Shown here: one piece after another, positions 50,548-61,919 of the stretch
Numbering within the stretch: position 1 is the stretch's first letter
Layout of the letters: each line of letters opens with the position of its first letter
Source: Lithodes maja
Taxonomy: Eukaryota; Arthropoda; Malacostraca; Decapoda; Lithodidae
Assembly: GCA_037953745.1 (NCBI GenBank)
Contig: JBAKBP010007899.1
Coordinates: 1-64,000 of the forward strand
Reading direction: 5' to 3'
Length of the DNA stretch: 64,000 nt
Program-made: the position numbers and the translations under genes
Notes under the pieces: model-generated
The model's input: the letters and a program-made list of their open reading frames with translations, nothing else
Told to the model about the DNA's origin: nothing
Database searches by the model: none

Positions 50548-50965
50548 AATTTTGAGGATGGTAGAGCAGTGGTAAAGGGTAATGGTCAGTATAATCTGGA
50601 TGGTAATGTTGATGAATATAGGCCCAGTCTCTCTCTCTCCCCCCTCCTTTCCTTATGCCTGAAAATGCATAACATAAAAGTGGACAGCATGACACTTCCA
50701 GGACAAGAAAATGTTTAGACAGTAACACGTCAGTACTCGAATGATAGAATTATCTGAGGGTTTTGCAAGCTTTACATTACAGTATAATTAAAATATAAAA
50801 CTTGAAAACCACCTCAAAAGTTACTGTTCAAATTAATATGAAAAACTCATTAAAATTAAAAAATATCAAAACGACAACACACTAAACAAATTTTATATGT
50901 GGAAAACATTAGCCTCTATATTGTCCATTTCCATGTGCATTTTCAGCATACCCTTTTGGAGCACT

Positions 50966-51043
50966 CAGGATTTTTGGAGCACTCAGGATTTTTGGAGCAC
51001 TCAGGATTTTTGGAGCACTCAGGATTTTTGGAGCACTCAGGAT
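50966..51043. repeat. 18-bp minisatellite, 5 copies
   Basis: Unit TTTTTGGAGCACTCAGGA repeated head to tail with no variation in the middle copies. Confidence 0.95.
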
Positions 51044-51570
51044 TTGTACTGTAGCTAAATGTATCCAGAAGTGGGTTGAAGGTGAATATCTAAAATGTGC
51101 AATAGAATTTAAATTCTATTACAATATCTTTCGTTCTATATTTTTAGGGATACTGTATATTTAACATGGTGTAATACTCAATTTTGTTCTTCTATGTTGC
51201 TAATAGTGTGATCTCGATAAATCTGAGATGGACTTTTCTTTTATTTGACCAAGGATATCATAATTTTAATGGCTTATGTCTCGAGGATAATAATTTATTC
51301 CATATACAGTCCAGTATTATATCAATTATTTAATGGTACACTATTCATCGAAAATGACTTTTCCCTATAATTTAAAGTGGTGTAATTCATTGAAGATTTA
51401 TTTTTGTTCATTTGTCCCAATTGCTATATTTTGTTTTGTGAATTATGCATATCTTATTATAAAATCTTGTGTGAAAATTATCATGAATAATTTGGCTAGA
51501 TGTAATTTCGTTATTGAAGTTATTTTTCTAATTAATAGGCATAAATGAAACTTGATGTGAGAAGTAAGCC

Positions 51571-51810
51571 GTCCGGCTGGCTCAGTTGATAGCGTGCCTG
51601 AATCCCATCTTGAAGGTCTAGCGTTCAATCCCCGCTCAGATTGAAAAGTTTTTCTGGGATATAGCCGGCGGTTACCATCTCCCCATGAGCAAGGGGGATG
51701 GGTAATGGTCTCTGGTAGACTAAAGAAAGCCAAGCGCTTGTGAATCCTCGAAGGAGGAGAACGGGCGCTATATAAGTAACCAGAAGATTATTATTATTAT
51801 TATTAGTTAC
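51571..51810 (+). mobile_element. tRNA-derived SINE with (ATT)n tail
   Basis: A-box-like TGGCTCAGTTGATAGCG and B-box GCGTTCAATCC at 51580-51635, then a body ending GGGCGCTATATAAGTAACCA and (ATT)n. The GCGCTATATAA end resembles tails of L2-clade LINEs and their SINEs, which would suggest L2-type mobilisation. A second B-box-like GGGTTCGAATCCC at 51834-51846 belongs to another fragment. Confidence 0.7.
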
Positions 51811-51849
51811 CATTTAATTTTGTGATAACCCGGGTTCGAATCCCGGTGG

Positions 51850-52950
51850 ATCATATATACTTTAATTAATTTCATTGGGGGTGTGGTGGTGAGATTAATA
51901 AAAATAATATTATGGTCAATACAGTTTAGTATATTATATAATTTTCCTCAAAAACAAAACTAGGAAGTTTGATGTACCGGTAATTCAATTTACCTATATA
52001 TTCACATATATTTTTGTAATGATCAGTTATGATATAGGCCTAGTTCTTTTAGTTTCCACATAGCGATTTTGATTAGTTATCTTGCCTTTATATTGTCTTT
52101 GTCTAAGTTTTGGTTTGCTTAGTTTGCAAGTTTTAAATTTTAATTGATATTGATTACTAATTGAGCATTATGAAGTATAGGGTACTGCAGATTATGTTGT
52201 TAATTGTTACTATACAGTACTCAATTTTTGTTTATCTTGGCAGAAATTTTACTCCTTTTGCAACTCATTTCTCAATAACTAATGGAAAAATTTGAAACAT
52301 GTCTTCATCATAATATTGCCAAGTTTTAGTAATTAGCAACATATTTGGCTGTGGAAACCTTGTAATAGCCGAGTGATGTGGCAAAATGCATTCAAGTTTA
52401 TCGGAAGTTAAACTTTGAAAACAACAAACTTATAATATCCACATATCTGTACACCACTACACGAGACAGTAGCCTAGGTTGGTTTCCCATGTCACCCTAG
52501 TAGCAAATATGTTGGTTTAGGTAGCATTGTAAATCTGGATTGAAAAGATATTTCATGTTCATAAATCATCATACAATACATCCATAAATACATTATTATT
52601 ATTTTTATTTTTGTTTATTTTTATTTTTATTTTTATTTTTATAAATTTTGTATTTAGTTAGGAGGGGAATATTTAATAGAAGAGGCCCTTATCATATAGC
52701 TAGTGTTCTCTCCATGCCATAATTGTGTAAGGATAAGTTTTTTTTAAGAAACTTATGGATACAGTACTGTTTTTTTATTTTTTTATTTTATTTTTTTAAT
52801 CATTATACAGTATATATGATGTTTAATATATTCATGTTTTATTTTGATGTCACATATTTAAAGTGGAGTATTATAAGGTATAAGGAGTCGTCAAGCTATG
52901 TCTTTGATAACTGGATCTATTTTGGCATTAATATAATTTAGTTCTATCCA
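51850..52950. other. A/T-rich region, no gene seen
   Basis: Includes a copy of the dispersed ~100-bp repeat (52055-52150, core TTCCACATAGCGATTTTGAT) and a (TTTTTA)n-like stretch near 52590-52640. No coding signal. Confidence 0.55.
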
Positions 52951-52954
52951 TGTA

Positions 52955-53247
52955 CAGTCAGGGCCCCCAATACACAAGTTTATGGGCAACACACGGCCTC
53001 GCGTATTAAGAATCACGTTATTGGAAGGCACTTCCTGGTCCTCCCTCACTAGAAGGGCCATGCGTCTCGCTAAAATTAGACCACACTCGCTTACTAAGGG
53101 GGAAATGGCGGATTTGGCCACTTCTTCGCTCTCGATTTGCTTTTTAGTTGTACCCCTCTTGTATTCAAAGATTTTGGTTATTTTCTACCCCCCTCGCGTA
53201 TTAGGGAGTTCGCGTACTCGGAACTCGCATATTGGGCGACCTGACTG
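52955..53247. mobile_element. TA-flanked MITE, pogo/Tigger-like (293 bp)
   Basis: TA at 52953 and 53248. Inverted ends CAGTCAGGGCCCCCAATA and CAGTCAGGTCGCCCAATA. Interior non-coding. Confidence 0.85.
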
Positions 53248-53518
53248 TACATCAACAGATTATTTGCGTACATTACCATTTTATTTGTTATAGAAATTCT
53301 TACATCTGAAATGAAAGAATGCTAAGGAATATGGTGACTTTCTTAGGAGCTTATTCTTGGCTTGTCTTTCCCCTTTCCACATAATATTTAATTTTATATT
53401 ACAGTATACTGTATACAGTTATGCATTATTCTCTAGTAGTTTTGTGGAGTTGTTGAATTATAACAAGCTGCAATTGTTATTTAATTTGTAGGTGTCTTGG
53501 CCGTGGTTATCTCCAGTA

Positions 53519-53708
53519 CAGGTCTCCCTCGATATACGATTGGGTTACGTTCTTGAAAACCCGATCTTAAATAGAAAAATCATATAGCGAACTCTAAAAT
53601 TAATGCGGTAAATGGGGATGCGTCTCTTGCCAGCTAAAACGCAAACCCAAACACCTAAAAACCTATAATGATATCTAAATTGAGGCGTTGGAGAGTGAGG
53701 GAGCCGTG
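53519..53708. mobile_element. Second copy of the 49062-type TA MITE
   Basis: Left end CAGGTCTCCCTCGATATACG. The body is colinear with 49062-49253 (ATTGGGTTACGTTC, AACACCTAAAAACCTAT-like). The right end is decayed to GAGGGAGCCGTG. Confidence 0.8.
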
Positions 53709-53877
53709 TATTATACAGTACGGTACTGTATTAGTTTTTGTCCTTTGTGATCTTATTATACGCAGTATAATATCTGTATTATATTATACGCAGTCAGAGT
53801 AAGAAGCCATGCAACACCTACCGGTATGTCTTCAATTTTTCTCTCTAGGTCTAACTTGAATACACTAGTCATTAACC

Positions 53878-54616
53878 TATTCTGTACCAGTGACGTCTTT
53901 TTAACCTTTTTCTGGCTAATATTAGGCAAATTTATCCAGTTTCAAAAGGGTCTCCAGCAATTACCAGTCTGCAAACTATCTCACTTAAATCTTTTTACTA
54001 CCACAGGAGGCGGATGCCCAACCCCGAAAGGAGTTGAAATAAGGGAGCTATCCCCCTGCCAAAGGCGGCTTTCTAGGGCCTTTCCTAGCTGATGCTGAGA
54101 GGATTGAGTTCTAGTCATGCGGTGATGGGCTGGTCTATCCGAGTGAGAACTGAGCGATCTCTGCCATACCCATAGCTTACTCTGACTGTTCCTTTAACTT
54201 ATATATCTTCTAGATCTCAAGTGGCGGCGTCGTTTCCGTGGATTGACCTCCCTACTGCCAACCTAGAAGTTGGCAGATTCGGAGCCAAAGCGTCACATTT
54301 TTCCCTTACCCCTCAACTTTCCCTTCATAATTGCTGAGGGGCACAGGGCCTTGGGTGGGGCTTTGGTTTCCCGGGCGTTTCCGCACCCTCCTTAGCTCCC
54401 TGCCTTGGAGTGGCTTCGGTCACCCGGGCTTTGTTAGTGGTAAGCAGGGAGGATTTTGTGGGGGCGCTCGTTTATTTGCTCGAGACCTTGGGGCTGTTCG
54501 GCCAGACAGCCTGGGGAACAGCAACAACAACTACCACAGGTCCTTCTTAAACTGCACAAAATCGTCTAAATATAGCTAGAATAAAGTAAAATAGACGTCG
54601 CTTGTACAGAAGGGGT
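53878..54616. mobile_element. Family C TTAA MITE split by a retroposon
   Basis: The left part begins TTAACCTATTCTGTACCAGT at about 53874. The right part resumes at 54541 (TCCTTCTTAAACTGCACAAA) and ends CAGAAGGGGTTA near 54617. It is interrupted by 54008-54529. Confidence 0.65.
54008..54529 (+). mobile_element. Retroposon, fullest copy (522 bp), 11-bp TSD
   Basis: ACTACCACAGG at 53997-54007 and 54530-54540 is the target duplication. The element starts AGGCGGATGCCCAACCCCGA and ends GGGAACAGCAACAACAA. Its last ~90 bp match the 3' end of the LINE at 42045-43061. There is no obvious tRNA head. It may be a non-autonomous partner or a derived 3' fragment of a LINE subfamily. Confidence 0.88.
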
Positions 54617-54628
54617 TACTGCACTTAA

Positions 54629-55310
54629 CCCGGGAACTGCTGGAAGACTTTTAAGAGTTCCCCCGTCGGACTGCGGGAAGACTCTTAACCCGGGAGCTGC
54701 GGGGAGACTTTTAAGAGTTCCCCCGGCGGACTGCGGGAAGACTCTTGAGAGTAAGTAAAATAAAAAATCAACTTTTGACATCGAAAAAAAAAAAAAAAAA
54801 TTTTTTTTTTTTTTTTTTTTTGGCCCCTGGGCCATGCAAAATCTCAGTCCTCTACCTCCCCTCCTTCCCCACTTTCCTCCTCTCCTTCAGTTATCACCTA
54901 TTTTCCCTATTATTCCCTTATTCTGAGGTATATTTTCGTGCTAACATTAGCGAGTTGCAAGCAGGGTGTTGTCATCACTGATGGCAAGCGAGTGCAAGAG
55001 AGAGAGAGAGAGAGAGAGTATCGATCGACTGTGTCTCAGTGGCCTTGGGGGAAATTGGCGGGAAAGCAGTTTGCCTCACCCATACATTATACAACTCGCG
55101 GGCTATATCTCCGATTTTGACCATCCAAACGCTGTTTTCACTCGTTTTATTGTTGTTTCAGGTTAATACCTTTATAATCAACCCATAATAGGCGCATATG
55201 GATAATTATTAATGCTATTAATGGTACAATGAATATTTTAGTGACTGAAACACCTCAAATACGTCAGCACAGGGGGACGTTTTCAATTACCCCCATGCGC
55301 ACTTGTTAGG
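54629..55310. mobile_element. TTAA-flanked MITE, family B copy 1 (682 bp)
   Basis: TTAA at 54625 and 55311. The left end is CCCGGGAACTGC and the right end inward CCTAACAAGTGCG. The left region has a duplicated GGAAGACTTTTAAGAGTTCC block, then an A/T run. The shared interior follows (GGGCCATGCAAAATCTC, TATCGATCGACTG). Non-coding. Confidence 0.8.
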
Positions 55311-55314
55311 TTAA

Positions 55315-55348
55315 GAGTAAGGGGAAAAAAAAATCCATTTAAAACTCC

Positions 55349-55394
<46 letters not shown>

Positions 55395-55872
55395 GCCGCT
55401 GGGCCATGCCAAATATCACTCCTCCACCTCCGCTCCTTCCCCACTTTCCTCACCTCCTTCAGTTATCACCTATTTTCCCTGTTATTCCCTTATTCTGTGG
55501 TATATTTTCGTGCTAACATTGCGAGTTGCAAGCAGGGCATTGTCATCACTGTTAGCAAGCGAGTGCAAGAGAGAGAGAGTATCGATCGACAGTCTCTCTC
55601 CAGACGTGGGGAAAAGTGGTGGGAAGGAAGGTTGCCTCAGCCATACATTATGTAACTCCTGGCCTGTATCGCCGATTTTGACCATCCAAACGCTGTTTCC
55701 ACTTGTTTTATTGTTGTAACAGGTTAATACCTTTATAATCAACCTATAATAGGCGCATATGGATAAGTATTAATGGTATTTATGGTAAAATAACTATGTT
55801 AGTGATGGGAACAGCTCAAATATGTCATCACAGGAGTGTGGTGTCTCATACCCCCCATGCGCACTTCAGAGG
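55315..55872. mobile_element. Family B MITE copy 2, left end at an internal TTAA
   Basis: The right end is at TTAA 55873. The left boundary coincides with the TTAA that ends copy 1, at a point matching the internal CTCTTAAGAGT of complete copies. The first ~70 bp of the family are missing. Confidence 0.7.
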
Positions 55873-56099
55873 TTAAGCAACACTTTAGCCAGAAGATTTG
55901 GTGTGCCATGTAGAGAAGTGGGGATTGGGCCTGAGCATATAGATAGATAGATAGATGTAGAGAATGACCGGTACTATTAAAATTATCTATAGATAGATGT
56001 AGAGAATGACCGGTACTCCTATTAAAATTATATTGTTCTATCTATCTATTGCCTGACGCCGTGATCCCCTAAGGGGTGGCCACGAACGAAACACCCCCA

Positions 56100-56379
56100 T
56101 GCACTTCTGTCCCCAGTTAGTCGACACCCCTCCTCCCAACCAGCACCGCCTTCATCCATATACTTCTTCACTCCATCCTTCCACCTCGCTCTCGTACACC
56201 CTCTTAGTCATTCTCTCGCTTCCCATACGTTCCATGTGGCCAAACCATCTCAAAGTGTTACTTTTCACACTTTCCAGCACATCTACCTCCACACCACACC
56301 TCCCTCTTGATTCATCATTCGTCTGTCTATCCCTCCATGTAACATAAATTAAAAACATATATATATATATAACTGGCAT
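56100..56379 (-). pseudogene. RTE-type LINE C-terminal fragment
   Basis: Minus-strand frame reading SVKSNTLRWFGHMERMGSER then MTKRVYESEVEG. LRWFGHMERM is typical of the end of RTE/related ORF2 proteins. Only ~75 codons; no RT core. Confidence 0.65.
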
Positions 56380-57277
56380 CTATGCACCTGAGAGGGTGAA
56401 AAAGCTAAATACTTTACCTGCCAGACCAATGTTGACATTAAAAGTGATACTGGCTTTAATATGAATCTGACTGTGTCTAATTAAAGAATCACCATTTGGA
56501 ATTATTAGTTAGGACATTGTATTATATGGATATCATTTGCCTGAATTGGCATATGGACAGCTTTAAAATACTCTTCACCGTTTGCCAAGTATAATTTGTG
56601 TTCCCGGTCTTTTATGCTACAAGTTTATCATATTCTTTGCAGCGATATATACAGTATGTTTCTCGTTGTTATCCTCTTTTGTATTTATATTTCTTCTGTA
56701 TTTTGATACTTTAATAAAGTAATGCAATTAATCTCTGACAGGCTTTGCATCCCTTTATCCACATGCACTACCGGCTATTATTTTGTTTTAAGTTCTGCAA
56801 TTATATCTTCTAAAAGTTTCTTGTTGGGTTGTATTTCCTTTCTTTTTATTTGTACTTTCTTGAATGGCTTGGAAAAATGTTTGGTTTTTAACAAGTTATT
56901 GCAATATTAATGTTACCTTTGACATGTGGTTTTAATATAATTACTAGCATGTTTCCTAGGTGCCCACTTTATAGCCTACCATACTCTGTTTATCTTAACC
57001 GGGTGAAAAATTATGTCCCAATGTTAAATTACTAAACTGACTTGATTTTAATAGTTTCATATTTTAATAATAAAGTATTAATATGAAGCAAAGATAAAGT
57101 TTCTTATTCTGCAAGTAAGTGCTTGAAAAGAGGCTGCTAGGAGATGAAATATCTCGCCCAGTGAAGATAAACGGAGTCTAGTGTAATAGGTGAAGTGTAT
57201 TGCTGCTTTTTATATGCTTTATGCTGAGAGAGCTTGCAGTCTTGTGGGTGTTGCACTAAGCCCTTGCACGAACTAAC
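56380..57277. other. No gene seen
   Basis: A/T-rich unique-looking sequence; no exon, RNA gene or element ends recognised. Confidence 0.5.
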
Positions 57278-57281
57278 TTAA

Positions 57282-57645
57282 GGGGGGATGGGCCGGTTTT
57301 CTGGACCACTTTCTCCCTCATGTTTAGCCCCATTAGTTTTCGGATGTTAAGATGTTTGCCCCATTAGTTAGTCAATTTTAAGACCTTTTGTCCCATTTCT
57401 ACGTCAATATTTAGACCTTTCGTGCTATTTAGGTTTTTTTTTTTTTTTTTTTTTTCCCCTGGCGAACGATAGTGAACCTGTAATGTTAGAAGGAGGACCT
57501 TTTTCTACCAAAAAATTTACAAATTAATCTAGAAGGGGGATCTAATAATGTTTTTTTTTTTTTTAAATTTGATGGAGGTCTAGGGAGGAAACTGGAAAAA
57601 TAATGAATACATTCAAAAATCGCCTAAAAAGTGAACCATCTCCCC
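57282..57645. mobile_element. TTAA-flanked MITE, family A copy 2 (364 bp)
   Basis: TTAA at 57278 and 57646. Ends GGGGGGATGGGCC and GGGGAGATGGTTC. Inverted relative to 7879-8272. Its right TTAA is also the left TTAA of the next MITE. Confidence 0.82.
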
Positions 57646-57649
57646 TTAA

Positions 57650-57742
57650 CTCGGGAACTGCGGGAAGACTCTTAAGAGTTCCCCTGGTGGACTGCGGGAA
57701 GACTCTTAAGAGTCAGAGAAAAAAAAAATCAACTTTAAATAT

Positions 57743-57777
<35 letters not shown>

Positions 57778-58261
57778 GCCCCTGGGCCATGCAAAATATC
57801 ACTCCTCTACCTCCCCTCCTTCCCCACTTTCCTCCCCTCCTTCAGTTATCACCTATTTTCCTTGTTATTCCCTTATTCTGAGGTATATTTTTGTGCTAAC
57901 ATTAGCGAGTTGCAAGCAGGGCATTGTCATCTCTGTTAGCAAGCGAGTGCAAGAGAGAGAGAGAGAGAGTATCGATCGACTGTGTCTCAGTGGCCTTGGG
58001 GGAAATTGGCGGGAAAGCAGGTTGCCTTACCCATACATTATATAACTCGCGGCCTGTATATCCGATTTTGACCATCCAAACGCTGTTTTCACTCGTTTTA
58101 TAGTTGTTTCAGGTTAATACCTTTATAATCAACCCATAATAGGCGTGTATGGATAAGTATTAATGCTATTTATGGTAAAATGAATATTTTAGTGATGGAA
58201 ACAGCTCAAATACGTCAGCATAGGGGGACGTTTCTAATTACCCCCATGCGCACTTCTTAGG
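57650..58261. mobile_element. Family B MITE copy 3 (612 bp)
   Basis: TTAA at 57646 and 58262. Left end CTCGGGAACTGCGG, right end inward CCTAAGAAGTGCG. Interior as in copy 1. Confidence 0.85.
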
Positions 58262-58306
58262 TTAATGAATTTGTAGTTTCAAGTGAAGAAACAACTTGGG
58301 TAAGTA

Positions 58307-59184
58307 CAGTAGGGTCCCCAATCCCCATCTATGCGTGTTCGATCTGTACAAGCTACCAAAAATATTCGTTTAATAATTCCAAACTGTGCGAATATCGTTC
58401 GAAGTGTGCGAGCGCCGAAATAAAGTTAAACAAATCTGTGGAGAAACCCAAATGTATGAGTTTCTTCCCAGCTGTGCAAGATATGTAATGTCATGCGCAG
58501 TGAAGTCACAGCCAGCTTCTGCGCCGCTTGGCTACCGGGAGGGAGGGGGTAGTCAGCCATATTTTTTTGCCCCCTCTCTGAGTGCACGCATAACTCGTGA
58601 GGAATGTGTATATCTTGAGCAGCTGAGCCACCCTAGCCCCCTTTGACCATGCCACACCCACGTTCCGGGAAGCGGCGCACCATCATATTGGAACTAAAGC
58701 GGAAAGTTATTGAGTTAAAGGATGCTGGAAAAGAAAATTCGGTTGTAGGCAAGGAGTTACGGCTTACTGAGTCGAATGTTAGGTCAATTTATAAGAAAAA
58801 GGATGAAGTGTTAGAATGTGTCCAGGCGATGGTTCATCCGCTATACTGTAGATAAAAGATGGGGCTGGGGCTGGAGTAGCATAGCTGCACTCGCCCTGCC
58901 GTGGGGGTTTGCCTCGGAGCCCCCTAACTTAACGTGAGTAAACAATGACATTATTGTTTAATTATTGGCTTTTATTGCTTACTTTTATTTATATTATGTA
59001 TTGTTATGAATATGTGTCAGTTAGTGTTATTTTTTATATGTAATATGAAGTTGAACCCCTAAACTCGGGACCGTCCATCCACAAATTAATTATTTCCCAT
59101 AAGATACATGGTTCGATTTGTACGATTTCGATCTGTGTGACCTTGTTCATCCACCAAATTCTAGCACAATCGGGGACCCAGCTG
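58307..59184. mobile_element. pogo/Tigger-type element, internally deleted (878 bp)
   Basis: TA at 58305 and 59185. Ends CAGTAGGGTCCCCAATCC and CAGCTGGGTCCCCGATTG. Contains the N-terminal part of a transposase (58649-58855). The DDE catalytic domain is absent. Confidence 0.88.
58649..58855 (+). pseudogene. Tigger transposase N-terminus (psq/CENP-B HTH)
   Basis: About 68 codons, MPHPRSGKRRTIILELKRKV, then IELKDAGKENSVVGKELRLT and ESNVRSIYKKKDEVLE. This is the first helix-turn-helix of pogo/CENP-B-type transposases. It stops at TAG 58855 after a few unrelated residues, so DNA-binding domain 2 and the DDE nuclease are lost. Confidence 0.78.
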
Positions 59185-59185
59185 T

Positions 59186-59463
59186 ATGTGGTTGATAGGT
59201 GATGCCCATCATTCACTCACTCGTTTGCTCTCTTGCCCTGATAACCAGTTCGGCCCCTGCATATAGTAATTCACAATTTTTTTTTTTTTTTTTTACTAAT
59301 TGCTGCTTCCTTCTTGGGCGAGGTGGCACACTGAAAAATAAAAAAATAAAATATCTATCTACTCCCAATTTTTCTATATATTTTTTATTTTTAAGCTGGG
59401 GGTGGCCAACTCGAGACAGAGCCCAAATAGGGAAAACAAAAATAATAATAATAATGAACACAT
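59186..59463. other. LINE/SINE 3'-end-like sequence with (AAT)n
   Basis: CTGGGGGTGGCCAACTCGAG, then ACAGAGCCCAAATAGGGAAA and (AAT)n look like the end of a retroposon. No ends could be fixed. Confidence 0.35.
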
Positions 59464-60717
59464 AAAACCCCGCTGTTAGGGAGCCACCTTGTCGCGGTGG
59501 CGGGGCTTGAAGCGTGGCCGGTGGTCTCTGTTCCTCGGGGGGGGGCCACAGACCTTCTTAGGATTGGGGCCCCGCCGACTTCGTGGGCTAAGACCTCCCT
59601 CCTCATTGGTTTCCAGAAGCCTGCGAGGTACATCTTTTCTGTTTTTTTACCTTTTTTCTTTTCTTTACTTCACCTTCTTCTATCGTTGCCAGCTGGACTA
59701 TTCTTTATGCTTTGGTGGAGGGTGGATGTGGACGGCGTTCCCTTCCACCCGTAGAACTGTAGTACCTGACGTGCCCGCACGAGGGGAATCTTTTATCGTC
59801 AAATCTCGCCCTCTGTGCTGGACCCGAAACTGACGAGTTGACCGCCCATTAGGCACGGGGGGTCGGGGTGTATATCCGAGTTTGACTCCTAGGGCATGTA
59901 CCTTGTCCTCTAATTTGTGGCTCCATGATGGTGGGTGTGGAGCTTCTCCCGGATGAACCATGTTACAGTACCTTCGTATTATGGAGCCTTCTTCTGGATC
60001 TTCGATCACCGGCGCTGGCGATGATATGGCTGATGTGTTTGTCTCTCCTTCCTTGCCCGTCCTCTCCTCGGTTGGTGGTAGATCTTTGCCTACCACTATA
60101 CCGGGTCCTTTACTGACCCATGCACTGTCTATGACCGTCCATTCGACCTCTGCTCCACATACAGTTCCGAGCCTAGTCGTGTCGAGTTCTCTTGGCACGT
60201 CTACCTCCTCTATGTTCGCTTCCTCCTTATCCGCTCACTCAGTTCCTGCCCCTTTGACCTCTTCCGTGTCCCACTCCGTTCTACCTGATCAGCCCTCTTC
60301 CATTCGTCCGTTGCTCTCTCCTCTGCATCCTCTTCCACTCTTCTTCTTCCTCCACTTCCTCGGTTTCTTCCCCTTCCTCTCGTATAGTCACTTTCGAACC
60401 GTATCTCCCACCCGTTCCACATTCTTCTTCTTTTCCTTCTCCTCCCGTTACTTCCGCTCCTCGCCCTCGTTCTTCTGTTCTCCCTTTATCCTCACTCTTT
60501 GCCCCTGCTGACTTTATTAAGTTCTTCTCAGTCCCCGCCTCAGCTCCTCTTGCCGGAGATGACCTCCTGTTCCACCTGCGTCTCCTTCAGCAGGTGGGCA
60601 GGGATGTCACCTTCCACTCCCGCCATGATGACTCCTGTCTCGTTACGGTCCAGAACGAACGTCAGGCTGCTGCTATGTCGACAATTGTCGACTTCTCCGG
60701 AACTTCCATCCCAGCCC
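59464..60717 (+). pseudogene. 5' region and ORF1 of a LINE-like element, cut by piggyBac
   Basis: A GC-rich leader (GTCGCGGTGGCGGGGCTTGA) is followed by an ATG at 59981. The frame is Ser/Pro-rich (MEPSSGSSITGAGDDMADVF), open to about 60500. In another frame coding continues as DDLLFHLRLLQQVGRDVTFH and SRHDDSCLVTVQNERQAAAM to the TTAA at 60718, where the piggyBac element begins. It looks like a gag-like ORF1 with a frameshift. Family not certain. Confidence 0.5.
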
Positions 60718-61133
60718 TTAACCCTCCAGCCCCGGGGGCTATAGCTCGCGACTGTACTGCTGTACCGGGGGTTTTGACGATCTTTGGCCTATGTTAACTA
60801 CTCTGTAAATCAATGAATATGGCATGTAATGTTGTGAATAAAAAAGAATAATGTTCCACAAACCTTCCTCTGTCGAATGGCGTTGAGTAGAGGTCTCTAG
60901 CCCCTCTGGTTGCATAATGGTGAGCGCGGGAAGACGAGTGCTTTTTTTATGCGGGAAATTCCTCCCGCGTCCGAAAGCGTCGGCCCGGCCATGGCTACGA
61001 CGCACCTAGCCGCTCGCCGCGCCAAAGTATTTATCTCCCTTAGACGATTTTAGTGTTTGATATTGAGAATGTGATGTTTATTTGATATTTTCTAGTTATT
61101 TTGAGGCCAATTATATAAAATATGTTTATTAGG

Positions 61134-61645
61134 GTATCACTTTCACTGATATTGGTAATTTTCACTCGATACCGTACATTTTATTAGTAATTGAGGTATG
61201 TTATTGTTGTATTAGGCACTGATTATTCGTTATCACAGGTGTTTATTATACTTTGGCCATCAAATCTTAGGTCTTGTGTCACTTTCACTTTGACAAATAT
61301 GCTTTAGAGAGTGTCACTGTCACTGATAATGCTAATTTTCACTCGATACCGTACATTTTATTAGTAATTGAGGTAGGTTATTGTTGTATTAGGCACTGAT
61401 TATTCGTTATCACAGGTGTTTATTATACTTTGGCCATCAAATCTTAGGTCTTGTGTCACTTTCACTTTGACAAATATGCTTTAGAGAGTGTCACTGTCAC
61501 TGATAATGCTCATTTTCACTCGATACCGTACATTTTATTAGTAATTGAGGTAGGTTATTGTTGTATTAGGTACTGATTATTCGTTATCACAGGTGTTTAT
61601 TATACTTTGGCCATCAAATCTTAGGTCTTGTGTCACTTTCACTTA
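61134..61645. repeat. 177-bp tandem repeat, about 2.9 copies
   Basis: GTCTTGTGTCACTTTCACTT occurs at 61271, 61448 and 61625, exactly 177 apart. The units include CACTCGATACCGTACATTTT. They lie between the transposase stop and the element end. Confidence 0.95.
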
Positions 61646-61919
61646 GTTATATGATTTGTAAACGTTTTATATACAATTTATTGTGTCTTTTTTTCACTGA
61701 TTTATATATTTCTATAGGTTCTAATCATATGAATGTCACTTGGTATATACATATGTGTCACTTTCACATATTATTATGGTGGAATTGTATTGGTATCAAT
61801 TTTCTCATAATACTTGACTTTTTTATTATAATACATTGGTTTTCTTCCACTTTTTGCCTATACTGTATATAATTATAGTGTACATATTGTCATTTTATTT
61901 GGCAATTTCAGTATGATTA

